64,000 nucleotides of DNA, from NCBI RefSeq assembly GCF_001425385.1, contig NZ_LMQO01000004.1, positions 248,001 to 312,000 of the forward strand, in the 5' to 3' direction. Position numbers and translations under genes: made by a program. Under the pieces are notes generated by a model. That model searched no databases and was not told the origin of the DNA. It saw nothing but the letters and a program-made list of their open reading frames with translations. Positions 9,853-19,019 of this stretch are shown piece after piece (the stretch's first letter is position 1; each line of letters opens with the position of its first letter). This DNA is from Sphingomonas sp. Leaf407. GTDB taxonomy: Bacteria > Pseudomonadota > Alphaproteobacteria > Sphingomonadales > Sphingomonadaceae.

Positions 9853-10044
9853 GCCGCCCGTCTGGCGCAACGCCCCGCCGCTTGTCGAGGGGCGCGCCGC
9901 CCGGTCGCCGCATCCTCTGGCGACCGGCTTTCCAAGAAAATACTTCACCCCGCCGGGAACCCGTTTTGAAGGGCCACGAATAGGTGATAATAATCATACC
10001 TTGAACTCCAGCCCGATGCCGGTCATCGGAAGAGAGGCAAGACA

Positions 10045-10161
10045 ATGTTGATAGCAATCAGCACATTGGCACTATTGGCGGCGGCCACCATCTATTCGGT
10101 TCTCCATACCGCCGGACAGATCGAACACATCGAAACGAAGGATACCCTGCCGCTACCGTGA
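10045..10161 (+). CDS. 38-residue putative membrane peptide
   Basis: A short frame, MLIAISTLALLAAATIYSVL and then a polar tail ending LPLP, preceded by AGAGAGGC at 6-7 bp spacing. The N-terminal half would be one membrane helix or an uncleaved signal. I do not recognise a family. It stands alone between the pseudouridine synthase and a lipoprotein gene. The ribosome binding site and clean helix argue for a real gene, but its size leaves doubt. Confidence 0.45.
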   Translation: MLIAISTLALLAAATIYSVLHTAGQIEHIETKDTLPLP

Positions 10162-10289
10162 GTCGCGGCGGCGGATCGTTCCGTCGATCCGGTTGCGTCG
10201 GGTCATGGCCTTCCCCCTCAACCCGACGCGGCTGCCAAGGATCGATACATGCTTTCGGTGTTAGCTGCTCGACGGGCAACGGGTTCAGA

Positions 10290-10766
10290 ATGGGCAGAAT
10301 TCAGCCACAGATTTTTCTGTTGTCCATCCTTGCCGGTTGCTCGTCCTTGCCTGGCGACGCAACATCCGACCGGATCGATGCTGCGCAACGTGCTTCAAAA
10401 TTTGGATCAACTGCCGATTGGAAAATTTCCGACGCAAACTGGTCGAAGAATACCAGAACCATGCGGGATCGTGCGTATCGATTCTGCATCGAACGATACG
10501 AAGCAAACATCATATGCTTCGATGAGCAGGACTATTCCCTGATAGCGGCCAATCACTCGGAGACGAACGCGCGCCGCGCCATTGTCAAAGAATCCGGCTA
10601 CCTTCCCTTTGACAGCATTCGGTCCCGTCCAGAAGCGTTTGACGAAGCCCGCCGGTATTGCTTCTCAATCTATCAGGATGCAGGTGCAGCGGACGCACGA
10701 ATGCTGGGTCCCTGCCTTTCAAATGCAACCGGCAGCGATTTTTTCAGCATCATACCGGTTTCATAG
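10290..10766 (+). CDS. Putative lipoprotein of unknown function
   Basis: 158 residues. The ATG at 10290 starts MGRIQPQIFLLSILAGCSSL, a signal peptide ending in a lipobox (LAGC), so the mature protein would be acylated on Cys-16 and anchored to a membrane. The body is hydrophilic with several cysteines and the segment YRFCIERYEANIICFDEQDY. I do not recognise the family. Base composition is unlike its neighbours: by hand count 10381-10560 is about 48% G+C. Its 3' end overlaps the proposed start of the sirtuin gene. Confidence refers to it being a gene. Confidence 0.6.
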   Translation: MGRIQPQIFLLSILAGCSSLPGDATSDRIDAAQRASKFGSTADWKISDANWSKNTRTMRDRAYRFCIERYEANIICFDEQDYSLIAANHSETNARRAIVKESGYLPFDSIRSRPEAFDEARRYCFSIYQDAGAADARMLGPCLSNATGSDFFSIIPVS

Positions 10767-11538
10767 GCGATCGACGCAAGCGACAGAAATCGCCCCAGTT
10801 TTCGCGAGAACGACCATCCGCAACATCGTCATCCTCACCGGCGCGGGCATCTCCGCCGAATCGGGCATCGCCACATTTCGCGGCCCCGGCGGCCTATGGG
10901 AAGGGCACCGGGTCGAGGACGTCTGCACCCCGCAAGCGCTCCGCGCCGATCCCGATCTCGTCCACCGCTTCTACGACCTGCGCCGCGCCGCGCTTGGCGG
11001 GGTTACGCCCAATGCGGCGCACGACGCGCTCGCCCGGCTCGATGCCGCATGGCCCGGTGAGCTGCTGATCGTCACCCAGAATGTCGACGACCTGCACGAA
11101 CGCGCCGGCGCGAAGCGGCTGCTCCACATGCACGGCGAGTTGAAGTCGCAACTGTGCCCGCGCTGCGGCGACCGGCGACCGCGCGATGGCGATCTGTCAC
11201 CCGGCAGCATCTGTCCCGCCTGCGCCGCACCCCGGCTGCGCCCCGACATCGTGTTCTTCGGCGAGATGCCCTACCAGATGGAGCGGATCGAGGACGCGAT
11301 CGCAGGTTGCGACCTGTTCGTCTCGATCGGCACGTCGGGCGCGGTCTATCCCGCCGCCGGGTTCGTCGAGCTTGCCAACCATGTCGGCGCGGCGACGCTG
11401 GAACTGAACCTCGATCGCTCGGCCGGGTCCGACCGGTTCGACGAAAGCCGCCTCGGCCCGGCCAGCGTACTGGTGCCGGCGTGGGTCGACGAACTCCTCA
11501 GCGCTCACTCCACCCAGTCAAGCCCGATGTCGCGGTAG
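10723..11538 (+). CDS. cobB: NAD-dependent protein deacylase, sirtuin class III
   Basis: The sirtuin domain begins at about 10816 (TIRNIVILTGAGISAESGIA). It has TQNVDDLHERAG, the catalytic His in HMHGELKSQL, a four-cysteine zinc knot (CPRC and CPAC), and FFGEMPYQM. RFYDLRR matches the Tyr-x2-Arg pair of SIRT5/CobB enzymes that prefer acidic acyl groups, so desuccinylation is possible. No standard start codon lies at the expected place: the listed ATG at 10723 gives 271 residues, about 30 more than usual, and overlaps the lipoprotein gene. A rare ATC at 10816 is an alternative. The 3' end overlaps era by 34 bp on the other strand. Confidence 0.88.
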   Translation: MQPAAIFSASYRFHRRSTQATEIAPVFARTTIRNIVILTGAGISAESGIATFRGPGGLWEGHRVEDVCTPQALRADPDLVHRFYDLRRAALGGVTPNAAHDALARLDAAWPGELLIVTQNVDDLHERAGAKRLLHMHGELKSQLCPRCGDRRPRDGDLSPGSICPACAAPRLRPDIVFFGEMPYQMERIEDAIAGCDLFVSIGTSGAVYPAAGFVELANHVGAATLELNLDRSAGSDRFDESRLGPASVLVPAWVDELLSAHSTQSSPMSR

Positions 11539-12407
11539 AGCATCCGGTCCTCTTCCCAATTGGGCTTCACCTTGACGTGGAGATAGAGGTGGACGCGCAC
11601 GCCGAGCAGTTCCTGCAACTCCTTGCGCGCGGTCGCACCGATCTCCTTGATCCGCTGCCCGCCCTTGCCCAGCACGATCGCGCGCTGCGTTTCGCGCGCG
11701 ACATAGATCTGCTGGTGGATCTCGACCGATCCGTCCTCGCGCTCCAGATAGCGTTCGGTGTCGATCGCGCTGGCGTAGGGTAGTTCCTCGTGAAGCTGGT
11801 GATAGAGTTGCTCACGCGTCACCTCCGCCGCCAGCATCCGGTCGGTGGCGTCGCTCACCTGATCCTCGGGGAAATGCCACGGCCCCTCGGGCATCCGCCT
11901 GGCCAGCGCCGCCTTCATCTCGGGCAAGCCATCGCCGGTCGTCGCGCTGACGAAGAACGTCTCCTCGAACGCCGCCATCTCGTGCAGCCGCGCGGCATGG
12001 TCGAGCAGGCGCGGCTTGTCGGCGATGTCGACCTTGTTGAGAATCAGCAGCTTCGGCTCCTTGCGGTCGGCCAGCGGCTCGACGATCGCGCGGACCTTGG
12101 GGCCGATCCCGCCCCGGCCGTCGACCACCACCGCGACCGCATCCGCGCCGTGGGTGCCTTCCCACGCCGCCGACACCATCGCCCGGTCGAGCCGGCGCTT
12201 CGGCTCGAAGATGCCCGGCGTGTCGACCAGCAGCAACTGCGTGGTGCCCTCGATCGCGATGCCCATCAACCGGGTGCGGGTCGTCTGCGCCTTGGGGCTG
12301 GTGATCGCCACCTTCTGCCCGACCAGCGCATTGACCAGCGTCGACTTGCCGGCATTGGGGGCGCCGAGGACCGCGACGAGGCCGCACGACTGGGGAACAG
12401 GATTCAA
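11505..12407 (-). CDS. era: GTPase Era
   Basis: An essential GTPase that helps 16S rRNA maturation and 30S assembly. The G domain shows GAPNAGKS (G1), DTPG (G3) and NKVD (G4) in the first ~130 residues. The C-terminal KH domain carries VLGKGGQRIKEIG and binds the 3' end of 16S rRNA. A TTG at 12407 gives 300 residues, the normal Era size; an ATG 37 codons earlier would add a low-complexity extension. In many bacteria era follows rnc, but here nothing upstream on this strand belongs to that group. Its end converges with and overlaps the sirtuin gene. Confidence 0.95.
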   Translation of the reverse strand: MNPVPQSCGLVAVLGAPNAGKSTLVNALVGQKVAITSPKAQTTRTRLMGIAIEGTTQLLLVDTPGIFEPKRRLDRAMVSAAWEGTHGADAVAVVVDGRGGIGPKVRAIVEPLADRKEPKLLILNKVDIADKPRLLDHAARLHEMAAFEETFFVSATTGDGLPEMKAALARRMPEGPWHFPEDQVSDATDRMLAAEVTREQLYHQLHEELPYASAIDTERYLEREDGSVEIHQQIYVARETQRAIVLGKGGQRIKEIGATARKELQELLGVRVHLYLHVKVKPNWEEDRMLYRDIGLDWVE

Positions 12408-12562
12408 AGGGGATGACTCGCTTCGTTGAAAAGGGGCAGGCCGCTTCCATACCCTGCCCGCCCGCCGGACGCAAAGCGCGCACGGTCCGACTTGGCGCTT
12501 GATCGCCGGGGAAAGCATGGCTATCCATTAGTCAGACAAGTAAAACAGGAGAGGGGAGCTTC

Positions 12563-14170
12563 ATGCCCAAGGCCCGACCGACACTGGCGCGCAGCCTGCG
12601 CCGCCATGCCCGCCACTGGTTCGTGGGCACCGCCTGCGCGCTGATCGCGACGACCGCCTCGGCACAGACCGCCGCCCCCACCCCGCAACCGGGCGAGCCG
12701 GCCAAGGTCACGATCCGCGGCGACCAGGGCGGCCCGACCTACGACAAGCGCATCTTCACCCAGTTCGCCGAGCATCTCGGCAACGGCATCTATGGCGGGC
12801 TGTGGGTCGGCAACGACCGCACCATCCCCAACACGCGCGGCTTCCGCAATGACGTGGTGGCCGCGCTGAAGCGTCTCGGCGTGCCGGTCATCCGCTGGCC
12901 CGGCGGCTGTTTCGCCGACGAATATCACTGGCGCGAAGGGATCGGCCCGAAAGCCAAGCGCCCGGTCAAGATCAACACCCATTGGGGCGGCGTGACCGAG
13001 GACAATGCGGTCGGCACGCATGAATTCATGGACCTGACCGAACAGGTCGGGGCCGAGGCCTATATTTCGGGCAACGTCGGCAACGGCTCCCCGCGCGAAA
13101 TGGCCGAGTGGGTCGAATATATGACGCAGGAGGCCGGCACGCTTGCCGACGAACGCGCGAAGAACGGCCGCAAGCAGCCGTGGAAAGTGCCCTATTTCGG
13201 CATCGGCAACGAGCTGTGGGGCTGCGGCGGCAACATGCGCCCCGAATATGCCGCCGATGAGACTCGCCGCTTCGCCACCTTCATCAAGTCGCCGCGCGGC
13301 AGCCGCATCCTCAAGATCGCCTCGGGTGCCAACGTCGACGACTATAACTGGACCGAAGTGATGATGCGGCAGGCGATCGGCCAGATCGATGCCGTCTCGC
13401 TCCATTACTATACCGTCCCCGGCGGCTGGGCGCCCAAGGCGTCGCCGACCGAGTTCGGCGAGGCGGGCTGGGCCGAGACGCTGAGCCTGACCTACAAGAT
13501 GGACGAGCTCATTACCAAGCATTCGGCGATCATGGACAAATATGATCCGCAGAAGCGCGTGTGGCTGGCGGTCGACGAATGGGGGACGTGGTACGGGCAG
13601 GACCCGGGCACGCATCCGGGCTTCCTGCGCCAGCAGAACACGATGCGCGACGCGCTGGTCGCCGCGATCAACCTCGACATCTTCGCCAAGCACGCCGACC
13701 GGGTAAAGATGACCGCCATCGCCCAGATGGTGAACGTGCTCCAGGCGATGATCCTGACCGACGGGCCGAAGATGGTCCTGACGCCGACCTATCATGTGTT
13801 CGAGATGTACAAGCCGTTCATCGACGGCACGGTGCTGCCGATCACGGTCGCCAGCCCCTGGTATTCGCGCGACCAGTGGTCGATCCCGGCGGTGTCGGCC
13901 TCGGCGGTACGCGGCAAGGACGGGGTGATCCATGTCGCGATGTCGAACGCCGATCCCAACCGGCCGACCACGGTACAGGCGGCGCTGACCGGCATCGCCG
14001 GCACCGCTGTCACCGGCCGGGTGCTGACCGCGCCGACGATCACCGCGCACAACAGCTTCGACGCGCCGAACGTGGTGACGCCGGCCGCCTTCACCGGCGC
14101 GCAGGTGCAGAACGGCACGCTCACCGTGACGCTGCCCGCCAGATCGGTGGTGATGCTCGACCTGCGCTGA
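12563..14170 (+). CDS. abfA: Secreted alpha-L-arabinofuranosidase, GH51
   Basis: A 535-residue glycoside hydrolase that releases terminal arabinofuranosyl residues from arabinan, arabinoxylan or oligosaccharides. A signal peptide covers residues 1-34 (cleavage after ASA), so it is exported to the periplasm or outside. The acid/base Glu is in GIGNELWGCGG and the likely nucleophile Glu in AVDEWGTWYGQ. VIRWPGGCFADEYHW is a GH51 signature. Most GH51 enzymes are cytoplasmic, so the clear signal peptide is notable. The start has a strong AGGAGAGGGG site. The transporter gene follows 102 bp later. Confidence 0.93.
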   Translation: MPKARPTLARSLRRHARHWFVGTACALIATTASAQTAAPTPQPGEPAKVTIRGDQGGPTYDKRIFTQFAEHLGNGIYGGLWVGNDRTIPNTRGFRNDVVAALKRLGVPVIRWPGGCFADEYHWREGIGPKAKRPVKINTHWGGVTEDNAVGTHEFMDLTEQVGAEAYISGNVGNGSPREMAEWVEYMTQEAGTLADERAKNGRKQPWKVPYFGIGNELWGCGGNMRPEYAADETRRFATFIKSPRGSRILKIASGANVDDYNWTEVMMRQAIGQIDAVSLHYYTVPGGWAPKASPTEFGEAGWAETLSLTYKMDELITKHSAIMDKYDPQKRVWLAVDEWGTWYGQDPGTHPGFLRQQNTMRDALVAAINLDIFAKHADRVKMTAIAQMVNVLQAMILTDGPKMVLTPTYHVFEMYKPFIDGTVLPITVASPWYSRDQWSIPAVSASAVRGKDGVIHVAMSNADPNRPTTVQAALTGIAGTAVTGRVLTAPTITAHNSFDAPNVVTPAAFTGAQVQNGTLTVTLPARSVVMLDLR

Positions 14171-14272
14171 TCGGGCGTCATCGCGATGGCGACGCCGTCG
14201 ACCCACAGCGGGTCGGCGGCGTCGTTCGTTTCGGGGGTTGGCGTGGCCGCCGCCACGGCCTAGCCTTTGGCA

Positions 14273-15580
14273 ATGGCTACCACATCCCCCCTGCCCGGCG
14301 CCGCGCCGGACCGCGCCGCCCGGCTGAAAGCCATCATCGGCGGATCGACCGGCAATCTGGTCGAATGGTTCGACTGGTATGTCTATGCCGCGTTCGCGCT
14401 GTATTTCGCGCCGCACTTCTTTCCCGACGGCGATCGTACCGCGCAGTTGCTGAGCACCGCCGCCGTCTTCGCGGTCGGCTTCGTCATGCGGCCGATCGGC
14501 GCGTGGATCATGGGCATCTATGCCGATCGCCACGGCCGCAAATCGGGCCTGTCGGTATCGGTCACGCTGATGTGCGCCGGCTCGCTCATCATTGCGCTGA
14601 CGCCGGGCTATGAAACCATCGGCGTCGCCGCCCCCATACTGCTGGTCGTCGCGCGGTTGATGCAGGGGTTGTCGGTCGGCGGCGAATATGGCGCCAGCGC
14701 CACCTATCTCTCTGAAATGGCGGGCAAGGACCGGCGCGGGTTCTTCTCGTCGTTCCAGTATGTCACGCTGATCTCGGGCCAGTTGCTCGCCATCCTCGTC
14801 CTGCTGATCCTGCAATCGACGCTGTCGGAAGGCGCGCTCGACGCATGGGGCTGGCGCATTCCGTTCGGCATCGGCGCGGTGCTGGCGGTGGTGGTGTTCT
14901 ACATCCGGCGGGGGTTGGCGGAGAGCCACAGCTTCACCGCCGCCAAGGCGGCGGGCGCGCCCAAATCGGGCTTCTGGCTGCTGGTGACGCAGCATCCCAA
15001 GGAAACGGCGGTGGTGATGCTGCTAACCGCCGGGGGCACGCTCGCCTTCTATGCCTATTCGATCTACATGCAGAAGTTCCTCGTCAACACCTCGGGCTTC
15101 AGCCGCGAGGTCGCGAGCCAGATCAACGCCGTCACGCTGTTCGTCTTCATGCTGCTGCAACCGGTGGCGGGCGCGCTGAGCGACCGGATCGGGCGCAAGC
15201 CGCTGATGATCGCGTTCGGGGTGGCGGGCGTGCTGTTCACCTATCCGATCTTCTCGACGCTGGAGCACACGCGCGATCCGGTGATTGCCGGGTTGCTGGT
15301 GATGGCGGCGCTCGTCATCGTGACTGGCTATACCTCGATCAACGCGGTGGTGAAGGCGGAGCTGTTCCCGGCCCATATCCGCGCGCTGGGCGTGGCGCTG
15401 CCCTATGCGCTGGCCAACACCATCTTCGGCGGCACCGCCGAATATGTCGCGCTGCGCTTCAAGGACGCGAAGTTCGAACAGGGCTTCTACTGGTATGTGA
15501 CGGCGATGATCGCGATCTCGCTGATCGTGTACCTGCGGATGCGCGATACACGGACCAACAGCCAGATCATGGAAGACTGA
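14273..15580 (+). CDS. kgtP: MFS metabolite:H+ symporter, KgtP-like
   Basis: A 435-residue inner-membrane protein with 12 predicted helices of the MHS family. GNLVEWFDWYVYAAF, FAVGFVMRPIGAW, MGIYADRHGRKSGL and RLMQGLSVGGEYGASATYLS follow E. coli alpha-ketoglutarate permease closely, so proton-coupled uptake of 2-oxoglutarate or a similar dicarboxylate is the best guess. The ATG at 14273 starts MATTSPLPG. It follows the arabinofuranosidase gene on the same strand and is separated from the converging helicase gene by a palindromic repeat. Confidence 0.85.
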   Translation: MATTSPLPGAAPDRAARLKAIIGGSTGNLVEWFDWYVYAAFALYFAPHFFPDGDRTAQLLSTAAVFAVGFVMRPIGAWIMGIYADRHGRKSGLSVSVTLMCAGSLIIALTPGYETIGVAAPILLVVARLMQGLSVGGEYGASATYLSEMAGKDRRGFFSSFQYVTLISGQLLAILVLLILQSTLSEGALDAWGWRIPFGIGAVLAVVVFYIRRGLAESHSFTAAKAAGAPKSGFWLLVTQHPKETAVVMLLTAGGTLAFYAYSIYMQKFLVNTSGFSREVASQINAVTLFVFMLLQPVAGALSDRIGRKPLMIAFGVAGVLFTYPIFSTLEHTRDPVIAGLLVMAALVIVTGYTSINAVVKAELFPAHIRALGVALPYALANTIFGGTAEYVALRFKDAKFEQGFYWYVTAMIAISLIVYLRMRDTRTNSQIMED

Positions 15581-15612
15581 TCGGCGCAGAGGGACCATTC
15601 TCGACCACTCAC

Positions 15613-15640
15613 CGTCATTCCCGCGCAGGCGGGAATGACG
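15613..15640. repeat. Palindromic repeat (CCCGCGCAGGCGGG type)
   Basis: A 12-bp perfect stem CGTCATTCCCGC/GCGGGAATGACG with loop GCAG, lying between two convergent genes. The same core recurs near 22052, 22122, 37188 and 47999. It is a REP-type element common in alphaproteobacterial intergenic DNA and may help end transcription. Confidence 0.85.
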
Positions 15641-15685
15641 ATGGGTGCTTGCATAGCCGATCCACGACCCGTCAACCGCAGACGG

Positions 15686-18600
15686 CTACCCGGCGATCTC
15701 CGCCAGCACCTCTTGCACCCGCGCCAGCCGGTCGGCCGCATCCTCGATCCGTTCCGCCAGTATCCAGCGGCCGTTCTTCTCGACCAGCCCGGCCGCCTCC
15801 GGCATCGTCGCCTTGCCGTGTGGGGTGAGCGCGATCGCCGCCGGCCCGGCATCGATCCTGGCGATGCCGGCGACACAGGCCAGCAACTGCACCCGCTTCA
15901 GATCGATCAGCCGTTGCGCCTCGCCCGGTAACGCCCCGAACCGGTCGGCCAATTCCTCCTCATACGCATCAAGCGCGCCTTCCTCGCCGATCCGCGCCAG
16001 CCGGCCATAGAGGGTGAGGCGCACCTCGGCCTCGGGAATCCATGTTTCGGGCAGGCACCCGGCCAGCCCCAGATGCACCTCGGGCACCCAGCGATCGACC
16101 GTCTCGCCCCGCACCGCGCGCAGCGCGCGGGTCAGCAGGAACTGGTACAGGTCGATGCCGATCAGCTTCATGTGCCCGGCCTGCGCCTCGCCCACCAGAT
16201 CGCCGGCACCGCGCAGGTCGAGGTCGCGCGCGCTGATCGCGAAGCCCGCGCCCAGCCGGTCAAACGCCTGCAGCGTGCGCAGCCGCTGCATCGTCGCCTC
16301 GGCCACCTGCTTGTCCGGCTCGGTGGTCAGCAGCACCTGCCCCCGCCGCCCGCCGCGCCCCACCCGCCCGCGCAACTGGTGCAACTGCGACAGGCCGAAC
16401 CGGTCGGCATGGTGGACGATCATCGTGTTGGCGCGCGGCACGTCCAGCCCCGCCTCGATGATGTTGGTCGCCAGCAGCACGTCGCCATCACCCTGCGCGA
16501 AGCCGACCATCGCCTCGTCGATCTCGGTCGCCGCCATCTTGCCATGCGCGACGACGACCCCGAGTTCGGGCGCCAGCCGCCGCAGCCGCTCCTCCAGCGC
16601 GGCAATATCCTCGATCCGCGGCACCACGACGAAGCTCTGCCCGCCGCGCGAGCGTTCACGCAGCAAGGCGGTGCGCACCGTCGTATCGTCGAAGATGCCC
16701 AGCGTCGTGCGGATCGGCTGCCGCCGCGCGGGCGGCGTCGCGATGACCGACAGTTGCTGCAACCCGATCATCGCTGATTGCAGCGTGCGCGGGATCGGTG
16801 TCGCCGACAGCGTCATGACGTGATCGCTCAAGGCCCGCAGCTTCGCCTTGTCGGCCGCGCCAAACCGCTGCTCCTCGTCGATCACGGTCAGCGCGAGATC
16901 GGCATAGGCCACACCCTTGCCGGCCAGCGCCTGCGTGCCGATCACGACCCCGATCGACCCGTCGGCCAGTCCCGCCTTCACCCGCTTTTTCTCGGCCGCG
17001 CTCGACAGCCGCGAGAGGCCAGCGACGACGATGCCGGTGCCGGCGAAACGGCGAGTGAAGCTGTCGAGATGCTGGCGCACCAGCACCGTCGTCGGCGCGG
17101 CGATCGCCACCTGCCGCCCGGCCAGCGCGACGATCGCGGCGGCGCGCAACGCCACCTCGGTCTTGCCATAGCCGACGTCGCCGATGACCAGCCGGTCCAT
17201 CGGCCGCCCGCTCGCCAGATCGGCGCGGACCGCCGCGATGGCGCGCGCCTGATCGGGCGTTTCGGTAAAGGCGAAGCCGGCGGCGAAGCGTTCGTACGCC
17301 GCGACATCGGCCTCGATCGGCGGCACCTGCCGCGCATCACGCTCGGCGGCGATCGCGGCCAGCTCGCGCGCGCTCTCGGCGATGGCGGCGTCGATCGCAC
17401 CGCGCCGCTTCTGCCAACTCGTTCCGTCGAGCGCATCGAGCGCTACGCCGTCGCCTTCCGCGCCATAGCGCCAGATGCGGTCGGCCTCCGCCACCGGCAC
17501 CAGCCGCCGGGCGTCGCGCGCATAGTCCAGCACGATCGCGTCGCCGCCTTCCTCGCCCGGCAATGCTTCCAGCCCGGTGATGCGACCGATGCCGAAGTCC
17601 TCATGCACCACCACGTCGCCGATGCGCAGCTCGCCGCCTTCCGCGAACAGCGCCCCGGTCAATACCGCAAGCTCGTCACCGCGCGCCCGCCCGCCGAGCA
17701 GGTCGCCGCCTGCCACCACGGTCACGCCACTGGCGACGAAGCCGCGATCGACCGGCGCGGTCAGCAGCATCGCGCTGCCGGGCTTCGCCTGCGCCGCCTC
17801 GGCCCACGACCCGATCGTTACCGGGTCGGTCCGGCCAAGCGTCGCCAGCCGGGGGGCAAGAAACCGCAGGTCGCGCGGACTGCCCGCCAGCACCAGCCGG
17901 CCATCCGCCAGTACTCCGCGCGCGAACCTGCCGAACGCACGCGCCGGGGCGTTGCCGGTGACGAAGCGCGGCGGCGCATCCCCGGCGGGCGGCAGGTCGA
18001 TCCGCTCCCGCCCGGCGATCAGCGCGTCCCAGGTTGCGCCATCCACCAGCGTCGCATCGTCGCGCCGCCGCCGATGGGTAGCATCGCGAGCAAGGTCGAG
18101 GAACCGCTGGCGACGCTCGTCCACCTGCGCGTCGGAGACAATCGCGGCATCGGGAAGGTGATCGGTCAGCGGCACGCCGTCCGCGACGACCGGCTCGGCG
18201 GCGCGGCCGATGACGATGGCGTCCAGATCGGCATCGCTGCGCTGCGTCACCGGATCGTAGCGGCGGACGGCGACGATCCGATCGTCCTCGATCGTGACGC
18301 GCACCGGCCCCGCCGCATCGGCGGGGAACAGGTCGATCACCCCGCCGCGCACCGCGACCTCGCCCGGCTCGTCGACCCGGTCGTCGATGACATATCCCAG
18401 CTCCACCGCGCGATCGGCGAAACCGCCTATGTCGATCGCATCACCCGTCCGCAGCACCGGCGGCGCGGCATCGAACGCCGCCGGCGGCGCGACGCGCAGC
18501 GCGGTCGCCTCGGGCGTAGTGATGCACGCCACGCTCCGCCCCCCGGCGCTCGCCACCCGCAACCGCCGCAGCGCCGCGACCCGCGCACCGGCATTGGCCG

Positions 18601-18829
18601 GCGATGCGGGGGCATCGTCGCCGGGCAGCGCGTCGCTCGCGGGCAGATACACGACCTCGCCATCGGGCACGAACGCCGCCAGCAGCGCCGCGACCCGTGC
18701 CGCGCGCCCCTCGTCGGCGGCGACGAACAGCACCGACCGCGTCGCCAGCGCATCCGCCAGCGCGGCGCTCACCACCTCGGGCGAGGGAACGGCGGTACGG
18801 ACGGCGGCATCGATCGGCGCTTGCAGCAT
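15686..18829 (-). CDS. Mfd-like (transcription-repair coupling factor family) helicase
   Basis: 1047 residues in Mfd order: a degenerate UvrB-like N-terminal part (EVAVRGGVIDLFPAD near residue 180), a CarD-like RNA-polymerase-interacting domain (GDVVVHEDFGIGRITGLEAL, near residue 400), the helicase core with GDVGYGKTEVALRA, VIDEEQRFG, TLSATPIPRTL and QLRGRVGRGG, and the translocation motif with ARDLDLRGAGDLVGEAQ. Mfd strips stalled RNA polymerase and recruits UvrA. This protein is about 100 residues shorter than typical Mfd and does not sit beside recG/sdhE, where alphaproteobacterial mfd usually is. It may therefore be a second paralogue; no symbol is given. It is divergent from the TraB/GumN gene. 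Confidence 0.85.
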   Translation of the reverse strand: MLQAPIDAAVRTAVPSPEVVSAALADALATRSVLFVAADEGRAARVAALLAAFVPDGEVVYLPASDALPGDDAPASPANAGARVAALRRLRVASAGGRSVACITTPEATALRVAPPAAFDAAPPVLRTGDAIDIGGFADRAVELGYVIDDRVDEPGEVAVRGGVIDLFPADAAGPVRVTIEDDRIVAVRRYDPVTQRSDADLDAIVIGRAAEPVVADGVPLTDHLPDAAIVSDAQVDERRQRFLDLARDATHRRRRDDATLVDGATWDALIAGRERIDLPPAGDAPPRFVTGNAPARAFGRFARGVLADGRLVLAGSPRDLRFLAPRLATLGRTDPVTIGSWAEAAQAKPGSAMLLTAPVDRGFVASGVTVVAGGDLLGGRARGDELAVLTGALFAEGGELRIGDVVVHEDFGIGRITGLEALPGEEGGDAIVLDYARDARRLVPVAEADRIWRYGAEGDGVALDALDGTSWQKRRGAIDAAIAESARELAAIAAERDARQVPPIEADVAAYERFAAGFAFTETPDQARAIAAVRADLASGRPMDRLVIGDVGYGKTEVALRAAAIVALAGRQVAIAAPTTVLVRQHLDSFTRRFAGTGIVVAGLSRLSSAAEKKRVKAGLADGSIGVVIGTQALAGKGVAYADLALTVIDEEQRFGAADKAKLRALSDHVMTLSATPIPRTLQSAMIGLQQLSVIATPPARRQPIRTTLGIFDDTTVRTALLRERSRGGQSFVVVPRIEDIAALEERLRRLAPELGVVVAHGKMAATEIDEAMVGFAQGDGDVLLATNIIEAGLDVPRANTMIVHHADRFGLSQLHQLRGRVGRGGRRGQVLLTTEPDKQVAEATMQRLRTLQAFDRLGAGFAISARDLDLRGAGDLVGEAQAGHMKLIGIDLYQFLLTRALRAVRGETVDRWVPEVHLGLAGCLPETWIPEAEVRLTLYGRLARIGEEGALDAYEEELADRFGALPGEAQRLIDLKRVQLLACVAGIARIDAGPAAIALTPHGKATMPEAAGLVEKNGRWILAERIEDAADRLARVQEVLAEIAG

Positions 18830-19019
18830 GGCGGAGGTCCCGGCGCTGCCCCGGAAGGGGGCATCTCACCCCCGTCAACGAAGCGCCTCCGCCCGACGTT
18901 CCGCCATCCCAAGGGAGCGCAATCTATATCGAAAAACGACGATTGCTCGCTACCCCGGCGCATCGCCTGCTGCTAGATTGCGGCCGTCGCCGGTGGAGGC
19001 GACACCAACGGGGGACGTT

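Noticed and set aside
12521..14995. Long minus-strand frame opposite the GH51 and KgtP-like genes
   Set aside because: Antisense to two clear genes and free of recognisable motifs.
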